A stretch of 64,000 nt of DNA from Nymphaea colorata (Eukaryota > Streptophyta > Magnoliopsida > Nymphaeales > Nymphaeaceae): positions 6,274,972 through 6,338,971 of the forward strand of contig NC_045146.1 of NCBI RefSeq assembly GCF_008831285.2, in the 5' to 3' direction. The position numbers and the translations under genes were made by a program. Shown piece by piece: positions 34,001 to 46,535 of the stretch. The notes beneath the pieces are model-generated. The model was not told where the DNA came from. It worked only from the letters and a program-made list of their open reading frames with translations, and ran no database searches. Each line of letters starts with the position of its first letter. Position 1 is the stretch's first letter.

Positions 34001-37000
34001 AACTAGTGGTCTCTAATGAAAGAGGTGCTCGCCATTGTCACAAAAAACGTGTACAAGTATTATATGGTGAGAAATTTCTCGTGTAAAATACGGAAAAAAT
34101 TGTATATCTCGAAAATGAAACGAGAAAATCTTGGCAAATTTTTAAAAAAGTTAAAACATTTAATAAATCCTAAAAATTATGAACACTACACATTGTGAAG
34201 GGTGGTATTGTTGGAGGGTTTTAATTAATGGTACTAGTGCCACACATTGTAAATTTGGAGAGTTTCCATTCAGCATCTATTGTAGTTGATCTACTACTAA
34301 AAATATCATCATTAGAATCTAGACATTTTAGCTTCTCCTTACACGAACACTTCTAGTATTCTTCTCATCCTTAATCTCCATATTGTCTAAACCTGGCACT
34401 TTTGAGTGGTTTTTTTTTATTATAACTTACATGTAGACAAGAAAACTCTGAAGTTTGTACTTAACATATTGCTATGAAATGCAAGAAAGAAAACAAGAGT
34501 GGTTCTCAAATATCAATCCACTAACATAATAATGCTATTTGATTATAGAACAACAGTTCAAAGAAGCTGGAATGAGTACGAATAACAGCAAGTGGGCAAC
34601 TATTGGAAACCAGTCACAAAGTAGACTAAGAAATATAGTAAACCAACCATGGCATTGATTCCATATTCAGACCAATCATGTTACTCAGGAATTTATCGAT
34701 GTGTTTTGTGATGGGAACTTTTAAATAAAATGATTTTGGGCCAAATCCCAAAAATGTTTAAGAAAATGAGAGAATAAGCAGAACAATAAAATAATATGAA
34801 ACAATTGGGTCAATGCTTGGCAGTATCTCGATTTCTGATACTTTCATGCAAAAACAAGCAATCAATTGGAAAAAAACTTTTAAAAATAAAATTGAATTAA
34901 AAAACTAAGCTGATCTCATGGATCAAATTACACTAACCAGCGAAAGGCCAACTATTTTAACATTCTTGCATTCCATGTTTTAATGAAGATCCAAAATCAA
35001 AATGAGATTTCAGACCAGTTATAATAAGCTCCATGTGATGACATCCCTATCAGGCATTTCATCAAATAATTCTTGTTACTGCAAGAAATGGCATAATTGT
35101 TAATCCTTTAGGCTTGCAATTAAATGAGAAAACCACCTGCATGATAGAGGGTTGCACAAATCAGAAACCAATGCTTAGCTGTGATTTTGACTTCAAAATT
35201 TGAAATAGTGATGAATCACCCATCTCCATTTTCTTTTAGATGGAATGTTTTAACCAAATATGGAGCCAAACATAATGGTATCTGAACTTTACAAATCAAG
35301 ATTCAGATATTAGTCACACTTAATTCAGACTCAAACACAAAACAAATATGTTATAAATATTTGTTTTGAATGTACCACTATGAGTAGTTTGATTAACATG
35401 ACTAGATATAAACATCCAAAATCTTTTATAAAAGAAAAGAAAGATCAGATGTGCATCAAGACTCCAAATGAATCAAATTGAAATTGATCGTGACACCATT
35501 AATCAACTTAACGGTCTTCACAGGACTCAATGTCACTACAAGCAATAACACCATGCACAAAACTATATCTAACACATCTGCATTTCAACATATAGAGAAA
35601 TTAACATGAATTTATGCACAAAACTGTATCAAATTTTCTTGATGTGTTCAAACAATGATTGTGAATCAATATTATGAATGAAGTTGTTTGCAAGTACCAA
35701 GAAAATGGAAGGAAGTGTAATCAATCTTTGTGGAGTTGGCAAGCTCCACCACATCTGCTTTCGCAAACTTGGCCCCTAAAAACATGCCCACAATCACTTT
35801 CTTGGGAACCTCCTTTAGGCAAAACCCTTGTTCATCATCATCAACTTAATGAATCATTTGATACCACTTTGATGCCATCATAGAAAAGAAAAACAGCAAA
35901 CTATATTGATTTCTAATTTCCTGTTGCCTTTCTAAGAACCTATTATTTCTCACGATAAAGGTCTCTGTTTCCATAAATGCAACATAATGTTCCCAATTAA
36001 TAAAGGGGAGATAAAAGAAAAAGTGAGTGCAAAAGTTTGACTTGTAGGATTGACAAAGCAGTTGAGAAAATTTCCTTGTATGTGATTATAACAAGATCAA
36101 AGAATAAAACAAGAAAAATAATCAAAATGGGATATGAACAGGTTTACCAGCCAATCACAAATTATAAAAGAAAGAAAGAAAGTCATACAAAAGGGAAGAA
36201 AATCATGAAGATTCTATGAAGATTAGAAAGAGAACAACAAAGGAAAATTTAATGGAGGCATGTAAAGGAGATAACTGAGAGAAACCCAAGCGAACATCAA
36301 AGGGCATATTCTCAACCATCAAGTCCTCTATGTAGGTAAGGCACTCATTGAAATTCTTATACTTCAGAAATTTCTGTAAATGGTAAAAGTTAGGAATTTC
36401 ATTAAAATAGAGAGGAAGAAAGAAAAGAATAAGGGGAAAAATAAGGGATGAAGGATCCACCTAAACTCTATGAGATAGACAAAAAAAGAAGAGAAGACTA
36501 ACCTCGTTGAATTCAAGCCATGCATAGTAGGGAGGGGGTAATATGTGTTTGATGTTAGATTTACCTTTGGTAGGGAAAGGTGCATCGACAAAGATACAAA
36601 ACTTGATAAACATTGTTTCTTGAAGAAAATCCGTGAAAATCAACAAGACTAGATTATAAATTACCCTGAAAACTAACAAATGAAAAGAACCAATAATCAA
36701 TAGAAACAACCAGAAATCTCAAAATTTTGGGTAGAGTTTAAGAAAAATCACTTATTACAACAATGAGTTTTGCCCAATTTTTCAATCAATTTTGATAGTT
36801 TTTTATCAACAAAACTTTTCTTAGCTTACTGCAAAGATGTTTAAACCCAAAACCCTACTAAAGACAAGTTTTATCATTGAAAATCAACTGCTTGATTTTC
36901 CATCTGAATTTTAGAAAGGTTGATATGTGGTAAACTTTCATGAAAATCCAACCAAATGTGGTTTGCTTTAGACAAATTTTTCCTCCAACATGGTAGTAAA

Positions 37001-39290
37001 CAATATCATAATTAAAATGTTTCTACAAAAAATCCATCTGTTAATCACTAAAAATGAAGTATTTTAACTATGGAAAGGATCAGAGACTTTTGTTAAGCGG
37101 AACTTCTTGGGGCTGATGATAATGATCAGACTTCGACATGAAGAGGAATTGGGCCTAAATATCAGACTTCCGAGCAAAGAGAGCATCCTTATGCTAAAAA
37201 ATGGGCTCATTGAAAATGACATTACTTAGCTTATTTTTATTTTTAGTGAATGGATCCAACAATGGACCGTTCACCTTTAGTAGCAGAAGTAGTTATATAG
37301 TTGGATATCAGGGCTGGGTCAACATTTTCATGTTCCAAAGCCAGCTCATGATGTTTAAGTGTTGGAAACAATGTGTTGTTGAAGAATATATTTGGGGTAG
37401 AAGAGAATATCTCCGTCCTTGTTAAAGACATGAAGACACACATAAGACAAAAGAACTTGATGACCAGACCCAAGGAAAGACATGATGGTCGGAAATGAAC
37501 TGTTAGGGTCGACCCAATAGAGATACACAACCTAAACTCAAAGGAAGTTTGATCCTGAAACAAATGAAGAGACTTGATAGATTGACCATCAAAAGTTGCC
37601 TAAATGGTTTACGAATGAAGCACAAAGGACTCTTTTTGAAAATGGTCTACATTTTCAAAGGCATATTGGAAGAGGTGAATAAGCAACATATTGCATAAGA
37701 GGCCAACTCTAACATGTATAGCGTGAAAACAGTCTTAGGACATCTAAAACACCTCAAGCTTTATAAGTGCTATATAATTTGAAATAGACACTTGTATAGC
37801 TAGATTTAAGATCAGAAGTATGTAGCGTAGACTTCTCCAAGGGTTGTATGGCTTTTTTGCTCTTTGTTACTCCTTGGTCACTTGCAATATATGAATATTC
37901 TCATATGGTGGTATAACCCAACCATAAGTTTGACGTTAAGACCAATGATATGATGGCTATGACAAGAAAAGGTAAGGGTATTTTGGAAGCACACATGCAA
38001 GAAAACATATGGCTCTAATGCAGTGGGGCTTAAGAGTGGGGAGGGAGGGGGATATGCACCTGCAAACATGGGTTCAAGTAACAACTAGATGGAAGTGTTG
38101 GTAGACTTGCCTAAGTAGGGATTATGCAAAGTCTCCTCAGGTGGTCTGAACAACATTTATATGACTACATGAAATACAACACTAGCTAGGTTGATTCATG
38201 AAGGCTCTAGGTTGACAAGTAACATGCTGACATCAAACATAACATTTGGAGATGTCAAATATTAAGCAAAAATAGTTTGAACAAACAAAGAGAGGTTTCA
38301 TGACTGTCACAAACTCATGTAAATTTTTGCAGAACCTTATGCATGGCCTTGGTGGGAAAAGAATAAATACTTGCCTCCATTTCATGAAAAAAGAGATGAG
38401 ACCCAACCTCTTGCTATGATGATTGGCCGTTCCGAACACTTTTATTGAGGATAATCAATCCAATGGCCAAAATTACTATACTTAATGCATAAATGTTATG
38501 TTTCCAACTTAATAACAATGTGAACACAAATGGATTTGAGCCTAAAGTTGAAAAGGTATCGTTTGAAAAACTAAATCGACCCTCAAGGCATTGGCCATGA
38601 AAAACTCAAATTGTCATTATCATCATCAGGAAATAATATGTAACTTACGACTACAGGATGTATGCAAAGTTTGGAAAATGATTTAGAACATGAGTGTAAA
38701 AGAATGTTTACAATAGCCTTGAAATCGAGTATGAAAATTATATTTGGAAAACACACATTGGAAATGTCATTTGAAAATGGAGTCGAAAACTTGAACTTTC
38801 AAAAAAAACGAACTTGAAAACAAATTTGAAATATGTTTGAAATAATGATGCTCATTTAAATATTATGCCATAATTGATGTCCAAGTGTTCAACCTTGTGT
38901 AGGTAGGAATCCCCATAAAACTATACGAATGGTGTCAAACCACATTTGTTTCCAATAAGATGGTACACATATGTGATTGCAGTCATGTATCACCAATATC
39001 TGAAGCACTTGAAAATCAAAGTGGATGCGTGCATGACAAACTATTATACACAAATAAAACATGAAAAATATATGCACTCCACTCTAATCTTGGACATGAT
39101 CATATTCCATAAAAGAGAAAAATAGAAATTGAAGCATGTGCTCATTACGGGATTGCTCAATGACATGAAAAAGTCATTGATAAATATCCTTTTGTTGTGC
39201 ATTTGATTCCCTCAATGGACCCCTAAATGTCTGCATGAATAAGGAATGTGTGATGTCAAATAATATGATGTAACATAATGCAAAAGAATT
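31100..39290. other. Long gene-free stretch
   Basis: No gene or clear element is recognised in 8.2 kb. Small items: GAATCTGAATCC-like words at 31,290-31,480 resembling an old non-autonomous element that may begin at TAGGGATGTTAATGG (31,196); a T run then G run at 32,827-32,842; a G run at 33,569-33,581; AT-rich AAA/TTT-heavy DNA at 34,030-34,200. Frames over 60 codons here (for example 31,551-31,889 minus, 37,243-37,563 minus) have no family features. Confidence 0.4.
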
Positions 39291-39292
39291 TA

Positions 39293-39965
39293 AGATGGCC
39301 TGTTGTCAACCATGAATTGCACATGAAACATAAAGAGCATCTCCAAAACACATTTAAGATGTCTAAACAGATGATTGTGTGCCAAATCACATCTAAAAAT
39401 CACAAATACAGTTAAATGAGGTGGTTCAACCTCAAAGACATGTAGAGCTATGAATTACCTTATTTGAGTTTGTTCTAAATCATTGCAGAGTTTTTGAGGT
39501 TTTCCAGCATTCAGGGGTAAAATGGTCAATTGCCATGATGGCAACAACTCAAGCATTTCAGGTTTAGATCCCTGGTTCATGATTGATGTTCTTAGAGTCA
39601 TGTTCTAATAAATTGCCTCAATTATTGAAATTCTGAAGCTAGCTTGAAATCTCATTACCAAGGCCGAAATGGTCACATCAATATGTAAGAAATTTGATTT
39701 GTCTACACCCTAACAATACCTAGTTGGAGATGTTTTTGTTGCAATGTTGAAAGCATTATTCCTAGACACACTTGCTCTCATGTACATTTGTGCCACTAAA
39801 AGATCTTTAGTTGCAAATATCAGCTACAATGGCCTATTGACAACCATGAATTGCACATGAAACATAAAGAACATCTCCAAAACACATTTAAGATGTCTAA
39901 ACAGATGATTGTGTGCCAAATCACATCTAAAAATCACAAATATAGTTTAAATGAGGTGGTTCAAG
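39293..39965. repeat. Partial tandem duplication, about 136-bp copies 540 bp apart
   Basis: A segment starting ATGGCCT and passing ACATGAAACATAAAGA, CACATTTAAGATGTCTAAAC and AATGAGGTGGTTCAA occurs at about 39,293-39,430 and about 39,830-39,965. A third copy lies at about 57,130-57,262 in the other large repeat. The first copy ends exactly where the roughly 390-bp module begins (GGTTCAA then CCTCAAAGACATG), which marks a recombination join. Confidence 0.8.
39430..39830 (+). repeat. 390-bp module, first of four copies
   Basis: Starts CCTCAAAGACATGTAGAG and ends GCCACTAAAAGATCTTTAGT. Relatives in the same orientation stand at about 48,880-49,285, 56,729-57,125 and 61,462-61,825. The 39,430 and 56,729 copies match each other best, as do the 48,880 and 61,462 copies, so the module was already doubled within the repeat before the 7.1 kb duplication. 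Confidence 0.75.
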
Positions 39966-41015
39966 CTAAACATTTTATAGGTACTATTAATATGGAACAT
40001 AACATAACATACATGAGTATTCATCTAGATGACCCAGCCAAAAAATCCCATCTATAGCAAAAGAGAAAGAAAACAAAATGCATTTTTCCTACTTGTTATG
40101 AAAACAAAATATGGTAGGACTTGGATTTTGAATTTAACTTATGATGCACATTAAGAGGGCGTTTCATTGCTGTCCACTGGGACAGGACAGACAGGACGTC
40201 CTGTCCATTACACCACTGTCCTGTCCTCATGGACAATGGTGTTCCTTGTCCACCGTTTGATGATTTTAGGAACAGAACACTCCCTTCTTTTTGTCCGGCG
40301 TTTGTTACACATATGTCTGTTCTGTCTATTCTGTCTGTCCTGTCTGATGTTTGTTTCTGTCCTCTTCGATCTATCCGTTCTGTCCAGTGTTTGTGTCTTC
40401 CATGATTAGTTCTGTCTGCTCTATCTGTCCTGTCTGGTGTTTGTGTCCTCCATAATCTTAAGACATTTGTAATCAATGCGCTAACGTAGTTTCACCCATG
40501 AAAAGAAACTAGTTAAGGTCATTCTTTTGTTCCTTTAAATACTTTAATTACATAGGAAACTGACATCACATGCTTTAATTCTAACATTATTTATGCTGCT
40601 CAATACCGGAACCCCAGACCCAGTTTTGCAATTAATGCATACAAGCCAGAAACGTTACCGAACACCCATAGATAAGCCTCATGTCTAATATGCCAACGTA
40701 CAGTTGAATTTCAAGCTTTGAGAACTGTGAAAATACATGAAATAGTAACATCAAGAAACAAACCAATGGTAACCAGCATACAAGCAAAACAAAAGCACCT
40801 TAAAAAATGAAACAGATTTAATTCTAATCTGTTATTAATCAATTTTGTTAATTCATTCCATCATTTTTCTTATGTACAATGAAGCGAGGTGAATCAACAA
40901 CTCCAAAGCAAAAAAAAATTCAGAGCCACCCATTCAACTCAAATCATCCTTTATCATCAAAGGACCTATAGTAAAGAATTGGATAACCCCCCACCACCCT
41001 TCTCAACTTCCATCA

Positions 41016-41226
41016 CTATCCCAACTTCAATGAACTGGTAGCAACAGCAGCTTCAGCTAAAGCTGAAGACTCGCTGCTGTCTATCTCATCCTTGGAAGCA
41101 CCAATAGCACTATAACTACAATCTTTCATTGCTTTTGACTTGGCTCTGAAGTCGTCCAGGAAGCGAAACTCTTCTTTGAGCAACTTTTCGAGCTCGGGAT
41201 GCAACTTCAGAGGTCTCATGTCCTTT
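41016..41226 (-). pseudogene. Terminal-exon-like fragment in the TIR element, unknown gene
   Basis: A minus-strand frame follows a good splice acceptor (TTTCTGTAG) at 41,227-41,235. It encodes RPLKLHPELEKLLKEEFRFL, then DDFRAKSKAMKDC, and ends at a stop after ATSSLKLG. The charged, helix-like composition and acceptor suggest a real last exon picked up with its intron. I do not recognise the protein. It may belong with the exon at 43,892-44,029 on the same strand. Confidence 0.45.
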
Positions 41227-41538
41227 CTACAGAAATGATATGCCATGAAATTTCCAATCCATAACTAAAAATAAACAAAAGAAAGAACTGTGGTCAATTC
41301 CAGAATAAATAATCACTAACAAAATAGATTGAGGTATAAGTTCTTAAATGGTATCAGAATCTGTGACTAATCAGAATTGTTGGCAAAGTCGAAGAGAAAA
41401 GTTTAATAATGTTGACCAGAGAAATATGTCAATGAAGAGAGAAACCATCAACATACCTATAAAACTTGAAAAAGCACTCTACTCCATAATTATAATTAGC
41501 ACATCTGCACAAATTTTCAAGAGATTCCTTGACTCGCT

Positions 41539-41543
<5 letters not shown>

Positions 41544-41592
<49 letters not shown>
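41544..41592. repeat. (CT)n microsatellite
   Basis: About 24 CT units, inside the TIR element at 40,155-44,828. Confidence 0.95.
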
Positions 41593-41596
<4 letters not shown>

Positions 41597-41880
41597 CTCT
41601 CTCCAGCACAGGTGGACACAATGTCACCATTCTTAAACTTCTAGGTAGATGGTTTCACAAACATACAACTACCTACCACTTCTCAAATACATTAACACAT
41701 TGGAAGAAATAAACTACAATGCTAACCAATTTCTGAAATAGATTCATATAGCCGTTTATAAGCAATCAAACATCTCCTGTGCAATCAGGACATTAAATGG
41801 CTCTAATAAAGTTAAAGTGTTCACAGTAAGTGCTACTTTACAACTAGCACAACTAAGAATAAGACTAATGCTACTTTACA

Positions 41881-42385
41881 GATGGATTTACAAAGTTGCA
41901 TAGATGGAAGAGTTTCCACTGAATTGGACTCACGATGGTGCAAGCCTCTATCGATAGTTAATAATAGGGAGGAATCAGTTGTTGTAAACAGTGCAGTTCT
42001 GCCAGCAAATTGTCACTTTGATTCTGTTGAGGCATCCAAGAAGGTGCTTCAGTACAATTTAGATGAGAAACTTGGAAATTATAATGAGAGTTCAGTGAAG
42101 CACTTCTCTGGTTCTATGATTTCCTTGGATAGTCTCCCAAATGTTAGACGTTCTGAACCTACAATGAATGGAAGAGTTTCTACTGAATTAGACTCACAGC
42201 AGTGCAAGCCTATACCCAAATTAAATAACGAAGGTGCTACTGAATTAGACTCACCTTGATTCTGTTGAGGTATCTAAGAAGGTGCTTTGGTGCAATTTAG
42301 ATGAGAAACTTGGAGGTTATGATGAGAGTTCAGCAAAACACTTTTCTTGTTCTACAATTTCTTATATTGTCTCCAAGAGAGAGTG
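41881..42385 (+). pseudogene. Coding-like fragment with an internal 260-bp tandem duplication
   Basis: After an acceptor-like CTACTTTACAG, a 125-codon frame holds GRVSTELDSRWCKPLS and, 85 residues later, GRVSTELDSQQCKPIP. The second unit then breaks by deletion and frameshift: HFDSVEASKKVL in the first unit is matched by a frameshifted DSVEVSKKVL after 42,259. The DNA copies are about 41,905-42,160 and 42,160-42,380. It is oriented opposite to the other exon-like pieces in this TIR element. No family is recognised. Confidence 0.5.
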
Positions 42386-43891
42386 CAAGGGGGAAGAGGA
42401 CGTGTCAATTAGATTAGGCATCAGACATACCCTTACTAGTAATAGGAACAAAAGGTGATCTACAAGGCAATTTACATTTATACATGACCTGATATAACTT
42501 GAATAATACAAATGCCCAGACATACCCATTTATCGGCCAGTGATTCTGTCCCTCAAATCAGCCTTTTTAGACTTGGGCTTGATGCCTGTTAGAGCATCCA
42601 TGTTCGTCCTTAAGGTAATTGCAATGAAACAGAAGCATTTGGGGATGCTACCAACATCTCGCAAAGCCCCAAGAGTGGTTGAACAGCAGCTAAGGTTGAC
42701 TAATCAGTGAACTGCTGCCTACCATCCCTGACATGGCTTTCATTCATCTTCAAAGGGCCATTTCATGTCTTGACAATGAACAACACTTGCAACTATAAAA
42801 TCCTTATGATCTCTAGGCATGGGATAATCGAGAGTAATCCTTTAACCTATTTCTGATTATCTAACATAGGGAGAGGAGAGGACAATTATTACTATTAACT
42901 ACATGGATTCACTGTTTCAGAGACTAAATTGTCCAATTCATTTCCTTGGCAATAGTTGGTAATATATAGTAACATTTAAAGCTGAATATTTACCCCAGTG
43001 ATTCTGTCAACAAAATGCAAGAGAAATATTGTACTTCTAAAGAAATAATAATTTAAAACAACCACAAAATGAGACTTATAAAGCAGTAGACAGAACTTAG
43101 ATCATTAAGAAAACAGATCTAACCACCTACTTGACGAATCATGCGATTACTTAAGGAAGCCATACACGGGCCAAAACACGTGCAAGGAAGGCTTTTTAAA
43201 CTACTTAAACTTCATCAAGTTCTTCTTAAACGTGTATTATAATAAACTAAATCAAGGCATTAATCGCAAATACAGTATGGCAAAACCACAGAATCCCTAG
43301 TGGCCTAAAAAGTATCTTCAGAATGTATTTCCTCTAATGAAAAAAAAAAGCATGTGAAATTTTCTAGGCAACCATTCAACTGCAAAAGAAAATCATGAAC
43401 TGAGGACTAAATTTGTCTCTTGATTACCAAGCTGATTTTGCACTGAACCTTAAAGCACTAAAAAACTGTATTGTTTGATCGAGGATTTCCATTGACATCA
43501 CCCCAAGTTCAGCTCCTGTTAGCCTCACAAAATTATCAGCCAGAAAAATGTGTTGCCGCCTCTTTGAACCTCAACGACCTCAACCAGATCAATACCCCAA
43601 ACACTCAACCGGGAGCTCTGTCACTTTTATTGACTTGCACTAGTTCAACTAACACAAACATCCAGTTCTTTTCTGCAGGATTACAGCTCTATTTCCATAA
43701 CTTTGAGATTAGTCACATCTCGAACAGTTCCCAAACAATTCAACCCATTCGCGGACCAACAAAAAAAAATTAACTAAGAATAACCAACAGAAGAAATTAC
43801 AGTATATATTTGTTTTTCATTCAAATAAGACAACGGTGATGCTGATGATGAAGGGTAGATAAACATGCATCAGTTAAACGAGAATTTTGAC

Positions 43892-44029
43892 CTGGCGGAT
43901 CCAAGAGGTCAAGAGTTGCGGTTCCAGCGAGGGAGGGCTGACTGCTGCCCGCTTCTTGCTTCTTTCCAGAGAAGAATCGTCATCTGAATCCTCTGACAAT
44001 GACCCATACGAGGCCCTCAATGCTTCCAT
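43892..44029 (-). pseudogene. First-exon-like fragment with frameshift, USB1-like N-terminus (tentative)
   Basis: ATG at 44,029 opens MEALRASYGSLSEDSDDDSS. Near the exon end a different frame reads LDLLDPP up to a donor at 43,891 (CAG/GTCAAA). Openings of the type MEALRASY...(D/S)n...L.LLDPP are what I recall for plant USB1 (U6 snRNA 3' phosphodiesterase), but short acidic N-termini like this occur in other nuclear proteins too. The two parts lie in different frames, so the copy is broken. A GC-rich stretch upstream (44,340-44,670) resembles a plant 5' leader and promoter. Confidence 0.4.
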
Positions 44030-44339
44030 ACTTCGTCTTCTTCCCCCCTTTGTGGCGCTTCTACTTTCTGTCCTGCCAGTTGTTTGAGTTGCAAGCAAAA
44101 ATGAGATAGCGAGAGAGAGAGGTGCCTTGCTCTGGCAGTCACTGGAATGACCCAAGTCCACACTCCAGGGCTCGTACTCGTCAGTTGCAGAGGATCCCTT
44201 TCTCTCCTTCATCCTTCTTCCAACTGAAGAGGCCAATGAATCGCAAAGACCAATGGGGGCAGATAACTCCCTCAATGACTCCGTTCAGCAGAGCAAGAAG
44301 CAAAGGAGTGATATTTTTCAGTAGACGAAACAAAAGAGT

Positions 44340-44680
44340 CCGGCGGTCGCCCTCCCGCGGAGATGGAGGAGAAGAAAAATGGAAAGGGCTAGGGCAGGTC
44401 GGGCGACAGAGGAGAAGGAGAGAAACAGGAAGAGCTAGGGCAGCTCGGGGCGGAGGCGAGGGTGGAGATGGAGGAGAAAGGCAGCGGAGACGGGGGCGAG
44501 ATGGAGAAGAAGGAGAAGGAGAAGGAGAAAAAAAATGGAGTCGGGGGCTAGGGGTCGGGGTTGGGGAAGCTCGTGGTCGTTGGGGGCGGGAGAGTTCTGA
44601 AAATGGAGTTGGGGGCTCGGGGTCGGGGAAGCTCGGGGTCGTCGAGGGCGGGAGTTCTGTCTGTTCCGAGGGTTAGCTCG
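44340..44680. other. GC-rich, purine-rich zone (possible captured leader/promoter)
   Basis: GGAGAAGGAGAA and GGTCGGGG words repeat, including GGGGCTAGGGGTCGGGG and GGGGCTCGGGGTCGGGG near 44,541-44,627. The Arg/Gly/Glu-rich 184-codon plus-strand frame over it is judged a composition artefact. It differs sharply from the AT-rich flanks, as expected of captured gene-start DNA. Confidence 0.45.
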
Positions 44681-46495
44681 GAACGGAATGAAACAAAAAA
44701 TGAATTTATACTACTGTCCACTTGTCCGTTGTGTCCAGCTTGTTTTATGGACGGCGTTTGATGAAGATTTTGCTTAGACAGGACACGCCTGACTTGTTTC
44801 ACCTGTCCTGTGGCCATCAAACGACCTCTAAATGGACATAGAATACAGAAAAAATTGAGAAAATTGAGGTGAATACCATAAATTTATGAAAAAAAAATTC
44901 TCCCATGACAACTAAAACATATCTAGATAAAAGCAAGAATTGGATGTTGAAATCATATTTTCTCTCCAAAAGAGAAAACAGTGAACATGATTTAGATGCG
45001 TACTTTGGGTCTTCTGAAAGCCTACCTAACAAGGTTAGATCAGCTTAAAATTTGGGTTGAAAACTATTCGTACAGCAAAAAAATATCTGTGTGTTAGAAT
45101 GGAAAAAACATCCAAGAGGATGGTTTACTACTAGTTGGTTTACAGCAGTCATATCTAGCAACATGTTTTGCTATAGGAGGAACCCTATCAAATAACATTG
45201 GTTTGACTTAAAATTTGGTAGTTAGACTTTTGGATATCAGATAAATGATTCTAATTGATAAATTTTGAAAAGATGATCTAGATTGAAAACTACAACTCCA
45301 TGAACCTAGTGTGGAAAAATAGTTATTGCAGAAAACACATTGGTAACATGACTAAACGGCCAGCTTTGGATTATACTTAGCTACCAAAAAAGATCGGATG
45401 GACTTAAAATCTGTGGCTAGACGCTTAGTATAAAAAATAAGAGACCTTGGGTAAAATAATAGACAAATTATGGCTGGAACAATAACTATAGTATGACAAA
45501 CTTAGGATAAAAACCAGTTCAGCTGAAAAATACAAAAAACTATTAGCAGAAAATGAATTTCAAATAATCAATTCAACGACCAAACAAAACACCTTAGGTT
45601 AAGCTGAAAATTGGTGTGCAATAACAATGCAGCTGTAGCAACCAAGTGGCTTTTATGAAATGAAAAAACAATTTGTAGAACTTGACTTATTGACTTCCCA
45701 AATTGATGAAATATTGAAATCAAAGTTTTAGAACCAGTGAATTACCAAAAACAATCTCCCAGAAATCATCCAAACAGGGGAACCAAAATACAAATTCTCA
45801 TGAAACTTGGTATAGAATAAAGTAGATACATGTGAGAACCTGACCGCTTTTACATTTCATCAAGATGACTCATACATTAAGAGAAATTGGTTTCCAAAGT
45901 TAGGTGAAAATTTGTATTATTCAAAAAACAGATTTTTACCTTAACTAAAGAACATATGCTCCGAAAATATGGAAAAATATTGAAGGCTCAATCTAAAAAA
46001 GGGTAAACTTCTAAACCCTTGAATAAAAAACATGATGCATAAAGTGGTTATATGAATCAAGTTAATCATATAGTCGACATAACTTGGAGATCCTTTGAAA
46101 ATATTATATCGGATGCAATGCAATGGGAGAAACAAAATAGATCGATGTTGAAAAATAGGGGGCTACATCCATAGAGGCAGTCTCAACATCTTAATGGCCT
46201 TAACGTTAGAAACATGAAACACTTAAAAAACAAGCATGAAGATGAATAAAACCATGCATTGTGAGCCATGAGAGGGAGAAAATTTCTATGAAGGCAGTGC
46301 CCCAACTAACTACCGAAACCATTACCAAAGCAAAAGGTTAAACAAATGATGAAAAAAAATAAAACAAGGGGCTTCAAATATGAAGTAAGTTTTGACTTCC
46401 TATTAATGGCCTTGGAAAATAATTAAAACAAAACAAAGAGGCCTCTATGGAGTGTTTCAAGGCATGCAAAATGTAGAGAGAGGTGGAGAGAAAAT

Positions 46496-46498
<3 letters not shown>

Positions 46499-46534
<36 letters not shown>
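46499..46534. repeat. (GA)n microsatellite, expanded against its paralogue
   Basis: About 18 GA units here. The same place in the other large repeat (about 59,239-59,254) has only about 7. Confidence 0.9.

Positions 46535-46535
<1 letters not shown>

Larger units (their letters stand above)
40155..44828. mobile_element. PIF/Harbinger-like TIR element with captured exons (4,674 bp)
   Basis: Left end GAGGGCGTTTCATTGC, reversed right end GAGGTCGTTTGATGGC (13 of 16 match). TAA flanks both ends (40,152-40,154; 44,829-44,831). The second large repeat has the unoccupied site at 57,443-57,463, reading the same flanks with GAA for TAA, so both boundaries are fixed independently. The left 300 bases are shared with the element at 15,713. 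CTGTC/CTGTT words cluster at 40,300-40,450 and CGTTTGATGA recurs near both ends, a possible transposase-binding region. No transposase is seen. Inside are gene-like exons on both strands and a GC-rich leader-like zone at 44,340-44,670. Confidence 0.85.

Noticed and set aside
38560-38860. Repeat of 8,540-8,860 (both rich in TTTGAAA/GAAATTTGG words)
   Set aside because: Words are similar but the order does not align. Shared low complexity is enough to explain it.
44122-44676. 184-codon plus-strand frame, the longest in the window
   Set aside because: It is Arg/Gly/Glu-rich because the DNA is GC- and purine-rich. It overlaps an opposite-strand exon-like region and has no recognisable domain.
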